Source: Mustela lutreola (taxonomy: Eukaryota; Chordata; Mammalia; Carnivora; Mustelidae). From it: a stretch of 64,000 nt of DNA. The notes under the pieces were generated by a model, which was not told the origin of the DNA, did no database searches, and saw only the letters and a list, made by a program, of their open reading frames with translations. The DNA is taken from the NCBI RefSeq assembly GCF_030435805.1, contig NC_081305.1, positions 55,462,001-55,526,000 on the forward strand, in the 5' to 3' direction. Within the stretch, counting starts at the first letter, position 1; each line of letters starts with the position of its first letter. This document shows positions 1 to 11,400 of the stretch, piece after piece. The position numbers and the translations under genes were made by a program.

Positions 1-540
1 AAGACTCATGTTTAGCATATAACATCTTGTACATTTAGAATTTTGTATCCTATAGGTATATTGCCAAAACTTAAAAATAAGTAAAATGTGTAAAAGACAA
101 AAAAAAAAAAAAAACTGGGGAGAGGCACTAATGGTGACAGGGTGCTGTTCAGCTTTCTGTCATAAGCTGTTCCGCACAAGTCATTTGTTGATTATTTTGA
201 ATTCAGAAAAATGTTTTTAACTAGAATTTAAATGAAAATTTAAAAAGAGAAAAAAATTAAAATCTAAAATGTTTTCAAACATACGGCCCCCAAAGATCTA
301 CAAATGTATCCTAGGCTTTCATAAACCAGGTCTCCACCTCCAGCCACTAGGGGGCAGTACATTACCATAGTTAGAAGCTTGGATTCAGCCACAGGGATTC
401 ACATTCCAACCCTATCGGAGATAGCAATTATAAACTCTGGATAAAACAGAAAACAATTACCTAAAGGCACTGGAAAGTTGAGGGGGGCGGGGAAGCAACG
501 AGAAACTGGAGAGAAACTGACACTCGATAAAATAGAAATG
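1..540. other. Intergenic, AT-rich, no gene seen
   Basis: AT-rich sequence with a poly-A run at about 99-113 and the CTCF-type motif at 344. No coding similarity recognised. NOSIP, the expected left neighbour, is not reached. Confidence 0.5.
344..357 (+). promoter_or_regulatory. CTCF-type motif
   Basis: CCACTAGGGGGCAG is a full match to the CTCF core consensus, in otherwise non-coding sequence left of RCN3. Confidence 0.5.
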
Positions 541-665
541 GGTCGTTAGTGCGGCTCAGTCCATTGAGCAGCTTACTCTTGATTTCAGCTCAGGCCATGA
601 TTTCAGGTTCTTGAGATCTAGCGGGGCATAGGGCTCCCGACTGGGAGTGGAGCCTACTTAAGAAG
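541..665 (+). mobile_element. Old CanSINE
   Basis: Degraded head (CGGCTCAGTCCATTGAGCAG) and body of a tRNA-Lys SINE, without the young tail. Confidence 0.6.
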
Positions 666-813
666 AAAGAGGGGGCAGGTTCTAGCCCCTGCTGAGAAGG
701 GCAGCTAAAACTAAAACACTAGAGGAAGATCCAGTCTTCCTGGCGTGAAATAGCAGAGCGACAGGAAAGGTATAAATCTAGAAAAGAGATCCAGCATGGG
801 GGCACTCCCAAGT

Positions 814-1035
814 TTTTTTTTTTGTTTTTTTTTTTTGTTTTTTTTTTTTTAGATTTTATTTATTTATTTGACAGAGAGAAATCACAAGTAGACAGAGAGG
901 CAGGCAGAGAGAGAGAGAGGGAAGCAAGCTCCTTGCTGAGCAGAGAGCCCGATGCGGGACTCGATCCCAGGACCCTGAGATCATGACCTGAGCCGAAGGC
1001 AGCGGCTTAATCCACTGAGCAACCCAGGCGCCCCT
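814..1035 (-). mobile_element. CanSINE
   Basis: Full-length copy flanked by CACTCCCAAGT / CACTCCAAGT target duplications, with a long poly-T start on plus. Confidence 0.92.
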
Positions 1036-1167
1036 CACTCCAAGTATTTTTATATAAACTCTGCTCAAGTATCCGGCCGACCTCCAGAGCCACACCCACA
1101 TGGGGTACCCTCCAAACAGCCCAGCTAAGCTTAAAAAATGTCAACTAAAATTTGAGGCACAAATTTT

Positions 1168-1404
1168 ATTTTATTTATTTATTTTTTTAATAGATAAAGA
1201 TCTTTTTTTTTTTTAATTTTGTTTATTTATTTGACAGACAGAGATCACAAGTAAGCAAAGAGGCAGGCAGAGAGAGAGACGGGGTGGGGGGGGAGCAGGC
1301 TCCCTGCTGAGCAGAGAGCCCAATGCGGGGCTCGATCCCAGGACTCTGGGATCATGACCTGAGCCGAAGGCAGAGGCTTAACCCACTGAGCCACCCAGGC
1401 GCCC
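1168..1404 (-). mobile_element. CanSINE
   Basis: Full-length; target duplication GAGGCACAAATTTTA on both sides. Confidence 0.92.
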
Positions 1405-1730
1405 CGAGGCACAAATTTTAAAGGAGGGAGTTTTATAGAGACTACAGTTGGAATTTACCAACTTAATGTGTTACTCAAGAAAAAAAAATAATTGATGCTC
1501 TTCAGAGGAACATAACAGACTCCAGTTTTTTACAGTGTATCCAGGATACACTCTAACATTACTAAAAAAAAAAAACTAAAAAAAAAACCAGGAAAATATG
1601 ACCCATTCTCAGGAGAAAAGGAAATCAGTTAACTGAGACCAACACCAAAATGACCCATATATTGGAACAAGAAAAAAAAAATAGATGTAAAAAATAGTTG
1701 TTATATCTATGCTCAAGAACCTAAAAGAAA

Positions 1731-1924
1731 GGGTGCCTGGGTGGCTCAGTGGGTTAAGCCGCTGCCTTCGGCTCAGGTCATGATCTCAGGATCCTGGGAG
1801 AGTCCCACATCGGGCTCTCTGCTCAGCGGGGAGCCTGCTTCCTCCTTTCTCTCTACCTGCCTCTCTACCTACTTGTGATCTGTCTGTCAAGTAAATAAAT
1901 AAAATCTTAAAAAAAAAAAAAAAA
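1731..1924 (+). mobile_element. CanSINE
   Basis: Young, full-length; target duplication AAGAACCTAAAAGAAAG. Confidence 0.92.
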
Positions 1925-1972
1925 GAACCTAAAAGAAAGTAATGTTTCTACTGAATAAGAAGAAATCTTGAG

Positions 1973-2167
1973 GGGCGCCTGGGTGGCTCAGCAGGTTAAA
2001 GCCTCTGCTTTCGGCTCAGGTCATGATCCCAGGGTCCTGGGATCGAGCCCCACATCAGGCTCTCTGCTCAGCGGGGAGCCTGCTTCCTCCTCTCTCTCTG
2101 CCTGCCTCTCTGCCTACTTGTGATCTCTGTCAAATAAATAAATAAAATCTTAAAAAAAAAAAAAAAA
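1973..2167 (+). mobile_element. CanSINE
   Basis: Young, full-length; target duplication GAAGAAATCTTGA. Confidence 0.92.
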
Positions 2168-2217
2168 GAAGAAGAAATCTTGATATAGAAATAAAAAAAT
2201 GAAAAAGAACAGAATAA

Positions 2218-2398
2218 GGGCACCTGGCTGGCTCAGTCGGTTAAACGTCTGCCTTCAGCTCAGGTCATGATCCCAGGGTTCTAGAATCGAGCCCCAAGCA
2301 GGGAACTTGCTTCTCCCTCTCCTTTTGCTGCTCCCCCTGCTTGTGCTCTCTCTCTCTGTCAAATAAATAAATAAATAAATAAAATATTTTTAAAAATA
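2218..2398 (+). mobile_element. CanSINE
   Basis: Full-length, older subfamily (CCCTGCTTGTGCTCTCTCTC) with an AAATAAAT tail expansion. Confidence 0.88.
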
Positions 2399-2404
2399 GA
2401 ATAG

Positions 2405-2790
2405 AAATTCTAGAATGAATAATGGCAAGTTGTGAATGAATGATTTTGGCAAGTTCACAGGTTACAAAGTTTTTATACAAAAATAATGGTATTGTATATT
2501 GTATATTGTAGAGGCAAGAAATCGGAACATGAAATTTAAAAATAACTTCATTTGCCATACCCTAAAGCCCAGAAAATACTTAGGAATAAATTTAATAAAA
2601 GATTTAACACCTTTACTCTGACAACTACAAAACACTGCTGAGAGAATGCCAACATTTGTATCTCCAGAAAAATATACTATGTTCATGGATTGGAAAACAT
2701 AATACTGTTAAGATGCCAATTCTCCCCACGTTGGTCTATATGTTTACAGTCTCATCCTGGCTTGTTTCCATCTCTTTCCCCAAGAAGAAA
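2405..2790 (+). mobile_element. L1 ORF2 fragment
   Basis: Reads like the L1 reverse-transcriptase segment (GGAATAAATTTAATAAAAG, ACTACAAAACACTGCTGAGA, TTCATGGATTGGAAAACATA); heavily mutated 5'-truncated fragment. Confidence 0.75.
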
Positions 2791-2859
2791 AACAAAAAAC
2801 ATCAAATAAGGGAGATTTATTATTTGACTTATATTTTCTATTTTAGTTACTTATGATTT

Positions 2860-3061
2860 TTTTTTAAGATTTTATTTATTTATCAGAGAGAGAGGTGGGG
2901 GAGAGAGTGAGCACAGGCAGACAGAATGGCAGGCAGAGGCAGAGGGAGAAGCAGGCTCCCTGCCGAGAAAGGAGCCCGATGTGGGACTCGATCCCAGGAT
3001 GCTAGGATCATGACCTGAGCTGAAGGCAGCCGCTTAACCAACTGAGCCACCCAGGCATCCC
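2860..3061 (-). mobile_element. CanSINE
   Basis: Full-length; target duplication ACTTATGATTTTTTT on both sides. Confidence 0.9.
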
Positions 3062-3092
3062 ACTTATGATTTTTTTAAACCAATAGGCTTTT

Positions 3093-3676
3093 TTTTTTTT
3101 TTAAGATTTTTTATTTTTATTTATTTGACAGAGAGAAATCACAAGTAGATGGAGAGGCAGGCAGAGAGAGAGAGGGAAGCAGGCTCTCTGCTGAGCAGAG
3201 AGCCCGATGTGGGACTCGATCCCAGGACTCTGAGATCATGACCTGAGCCGAAGGCAGCGGCTTAACCCACTGAGCCACCCAGGCGCCCCTAGGCTTTTTT
3301 TTTTTTTTTTTAATTTTAATTTATTTGTCAGAGAGAGAGCACAAGCAGAGGGAGTGGCAGGCAGGGGAAGAAGCAGACTCCTCACTGAGCAGAGAGCCGA
3401 TATGGGACTCAATCCCAGGACTGGGGTCATGACCTGAGCCGAAGGCAGATCCTTATCTGACTGAGCCACTCAGGCATCCCAAATAGGCTTTTTTTAAAAA
3501 AAGATTTTATTCATTTATTTGACAGGGAGAGAGCACAAGCAGGGGGAGTAGCAGGAATAGGGAGAAGCAGGCTTCCCACAGAGCAGGGAGCCCGATGTGG
3601 GACTTGATCCCAAGACCTCGGGACCATGACCTGAGCAGAAGGCAGACGCTTAACCAACTGAGCCACTCAGGGACCC
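3093..3676 (-). mobile_element. Three CanSINEs inserted in series at one target
   Basis: Copies at about 3093-3289, 3300-3480 and 3493-3676. The target AATAGGCTTTTT recurs four times (3082, 3289, 3482, 3677), before, between and after them. Confidence 0.88.
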
Positions 3677-3852
3677 AAATAGGCTTTATTTTTAAGAGCA
3701 GCTTGGGGTTTACAGAAAATGAGAGAAAAGAACAGAGAGTTCCCAGGTGTAGCCCCTACACCCCACCCCAGTTTCTCCTCTTATTAGCATAGTGCTTTAG
3801 TGTGGTACTTTGCTATAACTGGTAAGCCAACATTGATACTTCCCCCCCTCCA

Positions 3853-4231
3853 GAGAGAGGGAGAGAGGTGGGGCAGGGGAGAGGGAGAGAGAGAGGGAGA
3901 GAATCTCAAGCAGGCTCCATGCCCAGCACACAGCCGGACCTGGGGTTCCAGCTTATGACCCCCAAATCATGACCTGAGCCAAAATCAAGAGTCATACTCT
4001 TAACCCACTGAGCTATCCAGATGCCCCTTATTTATTTGAGAAAAAGAGAGAGCAAGAGAGAACACACAAGCACATGCAAGTGGGGGAGGGGCGGGGGGAG
4101 GGAGAGAATCTCAAGCTGATTCCCCACTGAGCGTGGAGCCTGACACCGGTCTCGATCTCACAACCCTGAGATCATGACCTGAGCAAAATCAAGAGTCAGA
4201 CATAAAACCAACTGAGCCATCAGACACCCCT
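3853..4231 (-). mobile_element. Two old CanSINEs in tandem
   Basis: Copies at about 3853-4028 and 4029-4231 of the older type with AAAATCAAGAGTCA near the head. Confidence 0.75.
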
Positions 4232-4564
4232 CTAGAGGACAATTTGACAAGTGGTTCCCATGGGACTGCAGAAGGAATAATATCCGTCCTTCTGCCCCCA
4301 CCTCAACTCAGCAGCAAGGAGACTCTGTTATAATCCAAGACGCCTCATGGCTCACATCTACTCCTCTCCCCAGGACCCTCCAGGAACTCCCAGCTCCCTG
4401 AGAGTAAACTCTGTCCATGTCTCTCTGGGTCTCTGCCTTTAGCGATCTTGTCCCACCACAAAGGGACCTGAATACCTATCCCCAAGACCTTGTATGACCC
4501 ACTCCCAGTCACCTCCCCACCAGTCCCACTTGCTGACTCCATTCCAGCCACACTGGCCTGCTGG

Positions 4565-4605
<41 letters not shown>

Positions 4606-4950
4606 CACACTCTGGCTTCAGGGCCCCTTCTGTTCCCTCTGCCCCGCTGGCTCTCCCTCCAGATCTCCCCGGGGCTTCCACCTCTGCTCACCAGCACAGC
4701 CCCTCCAGGGCACTCAACAGAGCATTGCCTTCCTGCGCCATCTAGAACCTTGTGTCTGGCTTGCTCATGGCTGGGTCCAGCCTGCTAGTTTTACTTTCCG
4801 TCTCCAGGAGTGCCCTCAAAGCCTGCTAACACCCCGAGTCCCCTTTCCAAATGCCCAATCTCTCCTTCAGCACCACAGTCCCCACAATGCCCAGCCAGAG
4901 CCCCCGATTCCTCCCGGAGGCCCCTGTCCCCCCTAAGACACACACAGACA
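4232..4950. other. Intergenic between SINE cluster and RCN3 3' end
   Basis: No gene seen. Holds the CA microsatellite at 4567-4603. Predicted reading frames here are driven by that repeat. Confidence 0.6.
4567..4603. repeat. (CA)n microsatellite
   Basis: About 18 uninterrupted CA dinucleotides, 370 bp beyond the RCN3 polyadenylation site. Confidence 0.95.
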
Positions 4951-5425
4951 AGACCCCAGCACTGGAGTTTATTGCCTCCATGGCAGAGAGGAGGCATTCT
5001 GGGGCCAGTGCCCTCAGGTGAGTCAAGGGCAGGGGTGGGGGGGTTGGGGTGGATTTCTCTACGGTGTGGTATGAGGCTGGGATGGGGCATTGAGGTGGTG
5101 GGTGGAGGCTCCTGGAGGCTGAGCTTGGTTTGGGAGCCCCTCCCTGGTCTGGGCTGGGTGATTTTACCAGTGAGAAACGGATTGTTCACTCACCCTTGGG
5201 GTCTACGAGACCCCTGGGGGCAGGGTGGGAAGGGCTGGGAGGGGCTGCAGTGTCTTGGAGACGTTGACCTGGTGGGTCCCTGAGAGCTCAATGGCAGAGG
5301 GACACGGGTGCGGGCGTCCACTCCCCGCAGGTCCAGACAGGGAGGGGGGGCCTGGTCACAGGGGGCCCCTCTTCAAGTCATCCCCTGGGGCTACAAGGCT
5401 GTAGCACACACATGGGGGGGTGGGC
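4950..5425 (-). other. RCN3: RCN3 3' untranslated region
   Basis: Runs from the TGA at 5426-5428 down to a consensus AATAAA (4968-4973 on the minus strand), with cleavage expected near 4950. GC-rich and unspliced; no repeat recognised within it. Confidence 0.75.
4968..4973 (-). terminator. RCN3: RCN3 polyadenylation signal
   Basis: AATAAA on the minus strand (TTTATT on plus), about 455 nt past the RCN3 stop, the only canonical hexamer in that interval. Confidence 0.8.
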
Positions 5426-8400
5426 TCACAGCTCATCGTGGTGGCGTGTCAGGTCCTCGCCGTAGTTGGTGGCCTGGCTGCCCACAAACATGTTCCAGTT
5501 ACTGAGGATCTCGGCCTTGCTCAAACGCCCATCCTGGAGGGTCAGAGGGCAGCAGGAGTGAGCAGGGGCCCTGCCTGGAAAACTCATCTCTGAGCCTTAG
5601 TCTGCCCCCCATCCGCGGGGGGGTGGGGGGGGTCTCTGTCCACCACCCCTTCCCCCCCACCACCCCTTTCCTCATTCGTCCCTGGTCCAGCAGGACCTCA
5701 GGGCAACTCCAGGTCAGTCCGGCCACGCCCGCACAGCAGCTCCCTATGCGCACCTTGTCCGTGTCACTCTCATGCAGCAGGTGGTTGGCCTCCACCAGCG
5801 GCTGGTCCTGGGCGGGGGGCAACACCCAGTGGCCCACCTCACTGCCATCCAGCCTCCCGTCCTTGTTCAGATCGCGGAAGTCCCGGAACTGCTCCCGCTC
5901 CGTCTGCACCCAGGCGGGCTCCTCCTCCCCGGGCTCGGCCGAGTACAGATCCGCTGCGCGGGGCGACAGGGGCGATGTCAGGCTGGGTTCGGGGCCAGCG
6001 GGCACCCCCGGGCTCGGTCCCTGCCCCGCCGCCTCCCGACCGCAGGTACCCCCCGCAGCCCAGTGCCCCTGCTTTCCGGCCTCAGGCTCCTCCTCTGCCG
6101 GACCAGCAGGGGTAGGGTGAAAGGGACTGGACGGGTTGATCATTTCCTTGACCGGCTGTCAATCTGTTTGCCTGGGACAGGGGCCTGGGCCTGGTGAGGA
6201 GATACTAAAAAGCCACCTTTCGAACCGCTCACTCCACTTTAAGAAGCTCCCTTGGGACACCTGGGTGGCTCAGTCAATTAAGCGGCTGCCTTGGGCTGGG
6301 GTCATGTGGGGTCATGATCTCAGGGTCCTGTGATGGAGTCCTGCATTGGGCTCCCTGCTCTGCGGAGAACCTGCTTCTCCCTCTCCCTCTGCCTGCCCCT
6401 CTGCCTACCTTGCTCTCTCTCCCTGTCAAATAAATAAATAAAATCTTTAAAAAAAAAAAAAAAAAAAGGCGGCTGCCTTCTGCTCAGGTCATGATCCCAG
6501 AGTCCTGGGATCAAGGCCCACATCTGGCTCCCTGTTCTACAGGAGCCTGCTTATCTCTCTCCCTGTCCCTCTCCCTCTGCTCTTCCCCCTGCTTGTGCTC
6601 TCTCTCAAATAAGTAAAATCTTTATTTAAAAAGACTTATTTGACAGAGAAAGAGAGAGAAAGAGAGAGCACATCCATCCAGAACATTTTCATCCTCCCAA
6701 AGGAGACCCCTTTCCCACTGAGAAGGGACCCCCCCTACACCACCACCCCCACCCCAGCCCCAGTCCATGAATAATCTAATTCCTGTCTCCATACAATAAG
6801 AGTGTGGCCCTCTGTGTCTGGCTTCTTTCACTTGGCACAGTGTTTTTATTTTGTATTCAAGTGTAGCTGACCACAGTGTTACATTAGTTTGGGGTGTCAT
6901 AGGTTTGGGGTGTGAGAACTAGTTGACTAGACTTACCCACACTGTAGCCGATGAGTACTTCCTCCCCTTTTATGGCTGAATAACATCCCATTGTACAGCT
7001 CTCCTGCCTTCCACTTAGCATTCATCCCCCAGGGGCATCTGGGTTGACCAGAAGTCATTATAGGAGCTGGGTACTCTACTCCCACCATTTTTAAAATTTT
7101 TATTTATTTATTTGTCAGAGAGAGAGAAAGAGCACAAACAGGGGGAACAGCAGACTCTCCACCAAGCAGGGAGCCTGATGCGGGGCTCTCCCAGGACAGT
7201 GGGATCATGACCTGAGTCAAAGGCACATGCTTAACCTACTGAGCTGCCCGGGTGCCCCCTCTACTGCGGCCTCTACAGGTAAGTACAGGTTGAGGAACTC
7301 ATTTCCGGACCCATGGCTGGGAGGTGGCAGGTGGGAGACACAGCACACTTGTTCTAGAACCTACACTCTTGAGCACGGTGCACCCCCACCTCTCCCACCT
7401 TCCCGGACACACCACCCACCTGCTCTCCCAGCTGGGGTCAGAGCCCAGGACGCCCCCTCCATCCTCCTGGCTCATATCCTTCCCTCTATCATCCAACGGT
7501 TGTGCAATTACATTACTCTGGGGAGTTCTGAGGTGCGGCCTATGTCTGTCTCCCCAGAACCCCACAGGGAAAGGAGAGGCCCAGGGGGCAAGGGTAGGAC
7601 CTCCGTCTCTGCCTGCTGGGACTGCCATCCTGCTCCACCTCAGCCAAGTATCTACCCCTCAGGCCTCAGCTTCCTCATCTGTGAAAAGGGGTGATAACAC
7701 CCCTCTTGTCGGTTGCCACGGGGATGAAACCAATTTTCAAGCTGCTCGCCACTTAGGACAGAGCCTCGCCTGTGGCAACAAGGTGTGTGACTCAGTGATG
7801 ATCCCTGAATTTTTTCTGACCAAAAAAAAAAAAAAAAAAAAGACTTTTATCTTTCTCACAGATGTAAGGAAGATAAATTATGCTTAAATAAAAATGTTCT
7901 GCCTGAGGGTTTGTTCCATAAAAACAGGCCATAGAAAAGTGTTTTCCAGCTCGTACAAATATCCATGTTTAACAGCTTTCCCCTCAACCAAATTCTTTGC
8001 CCCCAGAGGGCAGGGGTAGAGGCAGGGCCCAGGGGAAATCTGGGGGTGTTGTGAGGGGCCTCCCAGTCCTAACAGGAGACACATTCTTTGCTGTGCAAAT
8101 GCCAGACTCAAGACAATCTCCTCATCCCCAGCCAATGTAGCCTCTGAGGCCTAATGCTGCAGATAATCCAGACTCTCCCAGAAAGGAAGCCGGTCTGTGA
8201 CATTCTCTGAGACATTCTCTGCTGTGTCCTCAACCACAAACATGCAGTATTTGCTCAATACATGTTTCCTGGACCTGGCACACAGTGGGCGCTTAATAGT
8301 GGTTTTTTTGGTCTGGCCCACAGAAGGTCCTGGATAAATGTTTCCTGGGCCTGGCACAGAGTAGGTGCTTGGTAAAGATTTGCTGGGCCTGAAAAATATA

Positions 8401-11400
8401 CATACTCAACCAATGTTAAGTTAGCAGGGCCCCCCACACAGTGGGTGATCGATAAATACTTTTAGGGCCCAGCACACAGGAGGTGCTCAATTAATGTTTG
8501 GTAGCTACCAGAACTAAAGCAGCGTCCCCGCTCCCACTTCAGAGGGCTGCTGCTCTCCTATGGGTGGTATACTCTGGGCTGCCTGGGGGAGGACACGCGT
8601 CCTCAGGGAGGGATCGGCTTCCACTCACCGATATACTCATCCACTTGGACGTAGCCATCCTTGTTCTTGTCCAGATCCTCCAGGGTTTCCTGGGGGAAAG
8701 AAAGGCATTGGGGCTGGCTCCTGAGCAGGGCTGGGCCCCTGGGGCTGGGATGTGAAGTTCTCTCAGGGAATCTGGCTCGGGCTTGGCTGTATGGGCAGGC
8801 GTCAGAGCAGTCTCAGTGGGGTCTACCTGTCCCGGGTAGGGGTAGAGGTTGGGTGGCTTTCTAGGGCATATAATGACATGGGTTCTACCTGCCCTTAGTG
8901 GGTGAGGGTCAGAGAACCCAGATATCCTTGCTTCCACCCAAGAAGACCTGTCCTGCCTCCCTCATGCTTTCCTCACACCCAACAGCAAACGCTCTCCAAG
9001 GGCAGGAGCCCCTTCCTGTTTAGCAGAGCCCAGACCCCAGCTCCATTTTACGTCAGAGCAAGACACACTTGGTGGCCCACTGTGACCCAGGCTCAGTACC
9101 TCTCTGCTCTCAGTTTTCTCTCCACTTCTTGAGCAAACAGCTTCTGTTCCCCACTTTTTAAGATGTGTTTGTTTATTATTTGGGAGAGGGAGTAAAGGAC
9201 AGAGGGAGAGAGGAAGCAGACTACCCACTGAGCTGGGCCTGAGGGAGGGGCCGATCTCATGACCCTGAGACCTTGACCAGAGCCACAATCAAGAGTCAGA
9301 TGCTTAACTGACTGAGCCACCCAGGCGCCCCTGTTCCCCCACTTTTATATTCAAACTCACTGTAGGATGGGGTAGGGTCTAACATGCCACTATGCCTTCC
9401 TCACAAAGAAAGCTCCAACATTTTAGGGTTGTCAGAAAAAAATGCAGGATGCTCACTTATGTCCAACTTTCAGAGGAACAACTAAAAATTCTTTATCTTT
9501 TTTTAAAGCTTTTATTTATTTATTTGACAGACTGAGATCACAAGTAGGCGGAGAGGCAGGCAGAGAGAGGGGGGGAAGCAGGCTCCCCCCGAGTGAAGAG
9601 CCTGATGTGGGGCTTGATCCCAGGACCCCGGGGTCATGACCCGAGCTGAAGGCAGAGGCTCAACCCACTGAGCCACCCAGGCACCCCAATAATTCTTTAG
9701 AATAAGGACGCTCCACACAATATCCAGAACATACTTATACTACTGGGTACAGTTAATTTGAATTTCAGGTATTTTTTTAAAACATAAGTATATCCCAAAT
9801 GTTGTGTGGGACATACTTATACTAAAAAAATTGTTTACATTACTTGTTACATATTCAAGTATAATTGAATGCCCTTTGTTATTTGGTAAAGCTGGTAACT
9901 CTGTAGCACTTATATATTGAAATTCTTGTTATTTTTTATAAGTGATTTTTGTTGTTTATTATTACTTTTTTTAAGTAGGCTCCATGCCCAGTGTGCCTCT
10001 TGAACTCCTGCCTCTGAGATCAGGAGTCACATGGTCTGACTGAGCCAGCCAGAGGGCCCTCTAAGTGACCCTCGATATAAACGAATGCAAAAGAGGACAG
10101 CAGAGTTTAGACAAGGGCTCAGCAAACTTTTCCCAAAAAGGGCCGGAGAGGAAATAGTTCTGAGTTTGTGTGCTGTATGGTCTCTGTTGAAATGACACAT
10201 CAGCTCTCTGGTTGTGGCACATGGAAGCCTAGGATCGTGGCCATGTTCCAATAAAACTTTATTAGCAAAAACAAGTTGTGGGCTGGATTCTGCTATGGGT
10301 TAGATAGTTTGTTGACTGTTGGTGTGGATCATGGATTCAATTGCCAGGGTTCAAATCCGAGCTGGGGTACTTCTGGTCTGGGTGATCTCAGGCAAGTCTC
10401 CCCATCTCTCTGTGCCTAGGTGTCCTCATCTATAAAATGAAGATGGGAGGGGCGCCTGGGTGGCTCAGTGGGTTGGGCCGCTGCCTTCGGCTCAGGTCAT
10501 GATCTCAGGGTCCTGGGATCGAGTCCCGCATCGGGCTCTCTGCTCGGCAGGGAGCCTGCTTCCTCCTCTCTCTCTCTGCCTGCCTCTCAGTGTACTTGTA
10601 ATTTCTCTCTGTCAAATAAATAAATAAAATCTTAAAAAAAAAAAAAATCCAAAAGCCTGGGTGCCTGGGGGGCTCAGCTGGTTGAGCCTCCAAATCGGGT
10701 TTGGCTCAGGTTAAAAAAATAAATAAATTAAAAAAATAAAATGAAGGGACGCCTGGGTGGCTCAGTTGGTTAAGCAGCTGCCTTCGGCTCAGGTCATGAT
10801 CCCAGCGTCCTGGGATCGAGTCCCACATCGGGCTCCTTGCTCAGTGGGGAGCCTGCTTCTCCCTCTGCCTCTGCCGGCCATTCTGTCTGCCTGTGCTTGC
10901 TCTCTCCCCCGTCTCTCTCTGATAAATAAATAAAATCTTTAAAAATAAAATAAAATAAAATAAAATAAAATGAAGATGGGAGGGTGCCTGGGCGGCTCAG
11001 TTGGTTAGGCGTCTGCCTTTGGCTCAGGTCATGACCCTGGGGTCCTGGGAGCCCCCACATCGGGCTCCCTGCTCAGCCAGGATTCTGCTTCTTCCTCTCC
11101 CTCTGCTCCTCCCCAACTCATGCGTGCGCGTGCAGTGGGCTCTCTCTCTCTCTCTCTAATAAATGAGATCTTAAAAAAATAATAAATAAAATGAAGATGT
11201 TAGCCCACCCCCATATGGTTGCCATGAGGATTCACTCAGGCTAATACTTAGGTCAAGGTGTTACCACGGTGCTCCTGGTACACAGCACATGCTGTCAGGG
11301 TCTGTTAAATAATCTCAACTCAGGGGGCCCCTGGCTGACTCAGTCAGTAGAGCACGTGGCTCTTGGTCTTGGGGTTGTAAGTTCAAGTTCCACGTTGGAG

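Noticed and set aside
2860-3061. tRNA gene signals inside SINE heads
   Set aside because: CanSINE heads derive from tRNA-Lys and carry A and B boxes but do not fold as tRNA; not annotated as tRNA genes.
3093-3680. Regularly spaced repeats resembling a CRISPR array
   Set aside because: The repeats are SINE copies of about 190 bp with target duplications in a mammalian genome; no short repeat-spacer structure.
4345-4936. His-Thr or Cys-Val rich frames around 4.6 kb
   Set aside because: They translate the CA microsatellite in different frames and strands.
1-4950. Possible NOSIP 3' end at the left edge
   Set aside because: No NOSIP exon or plus-strand coding signal found; the interval is SINE and L1 sequence.
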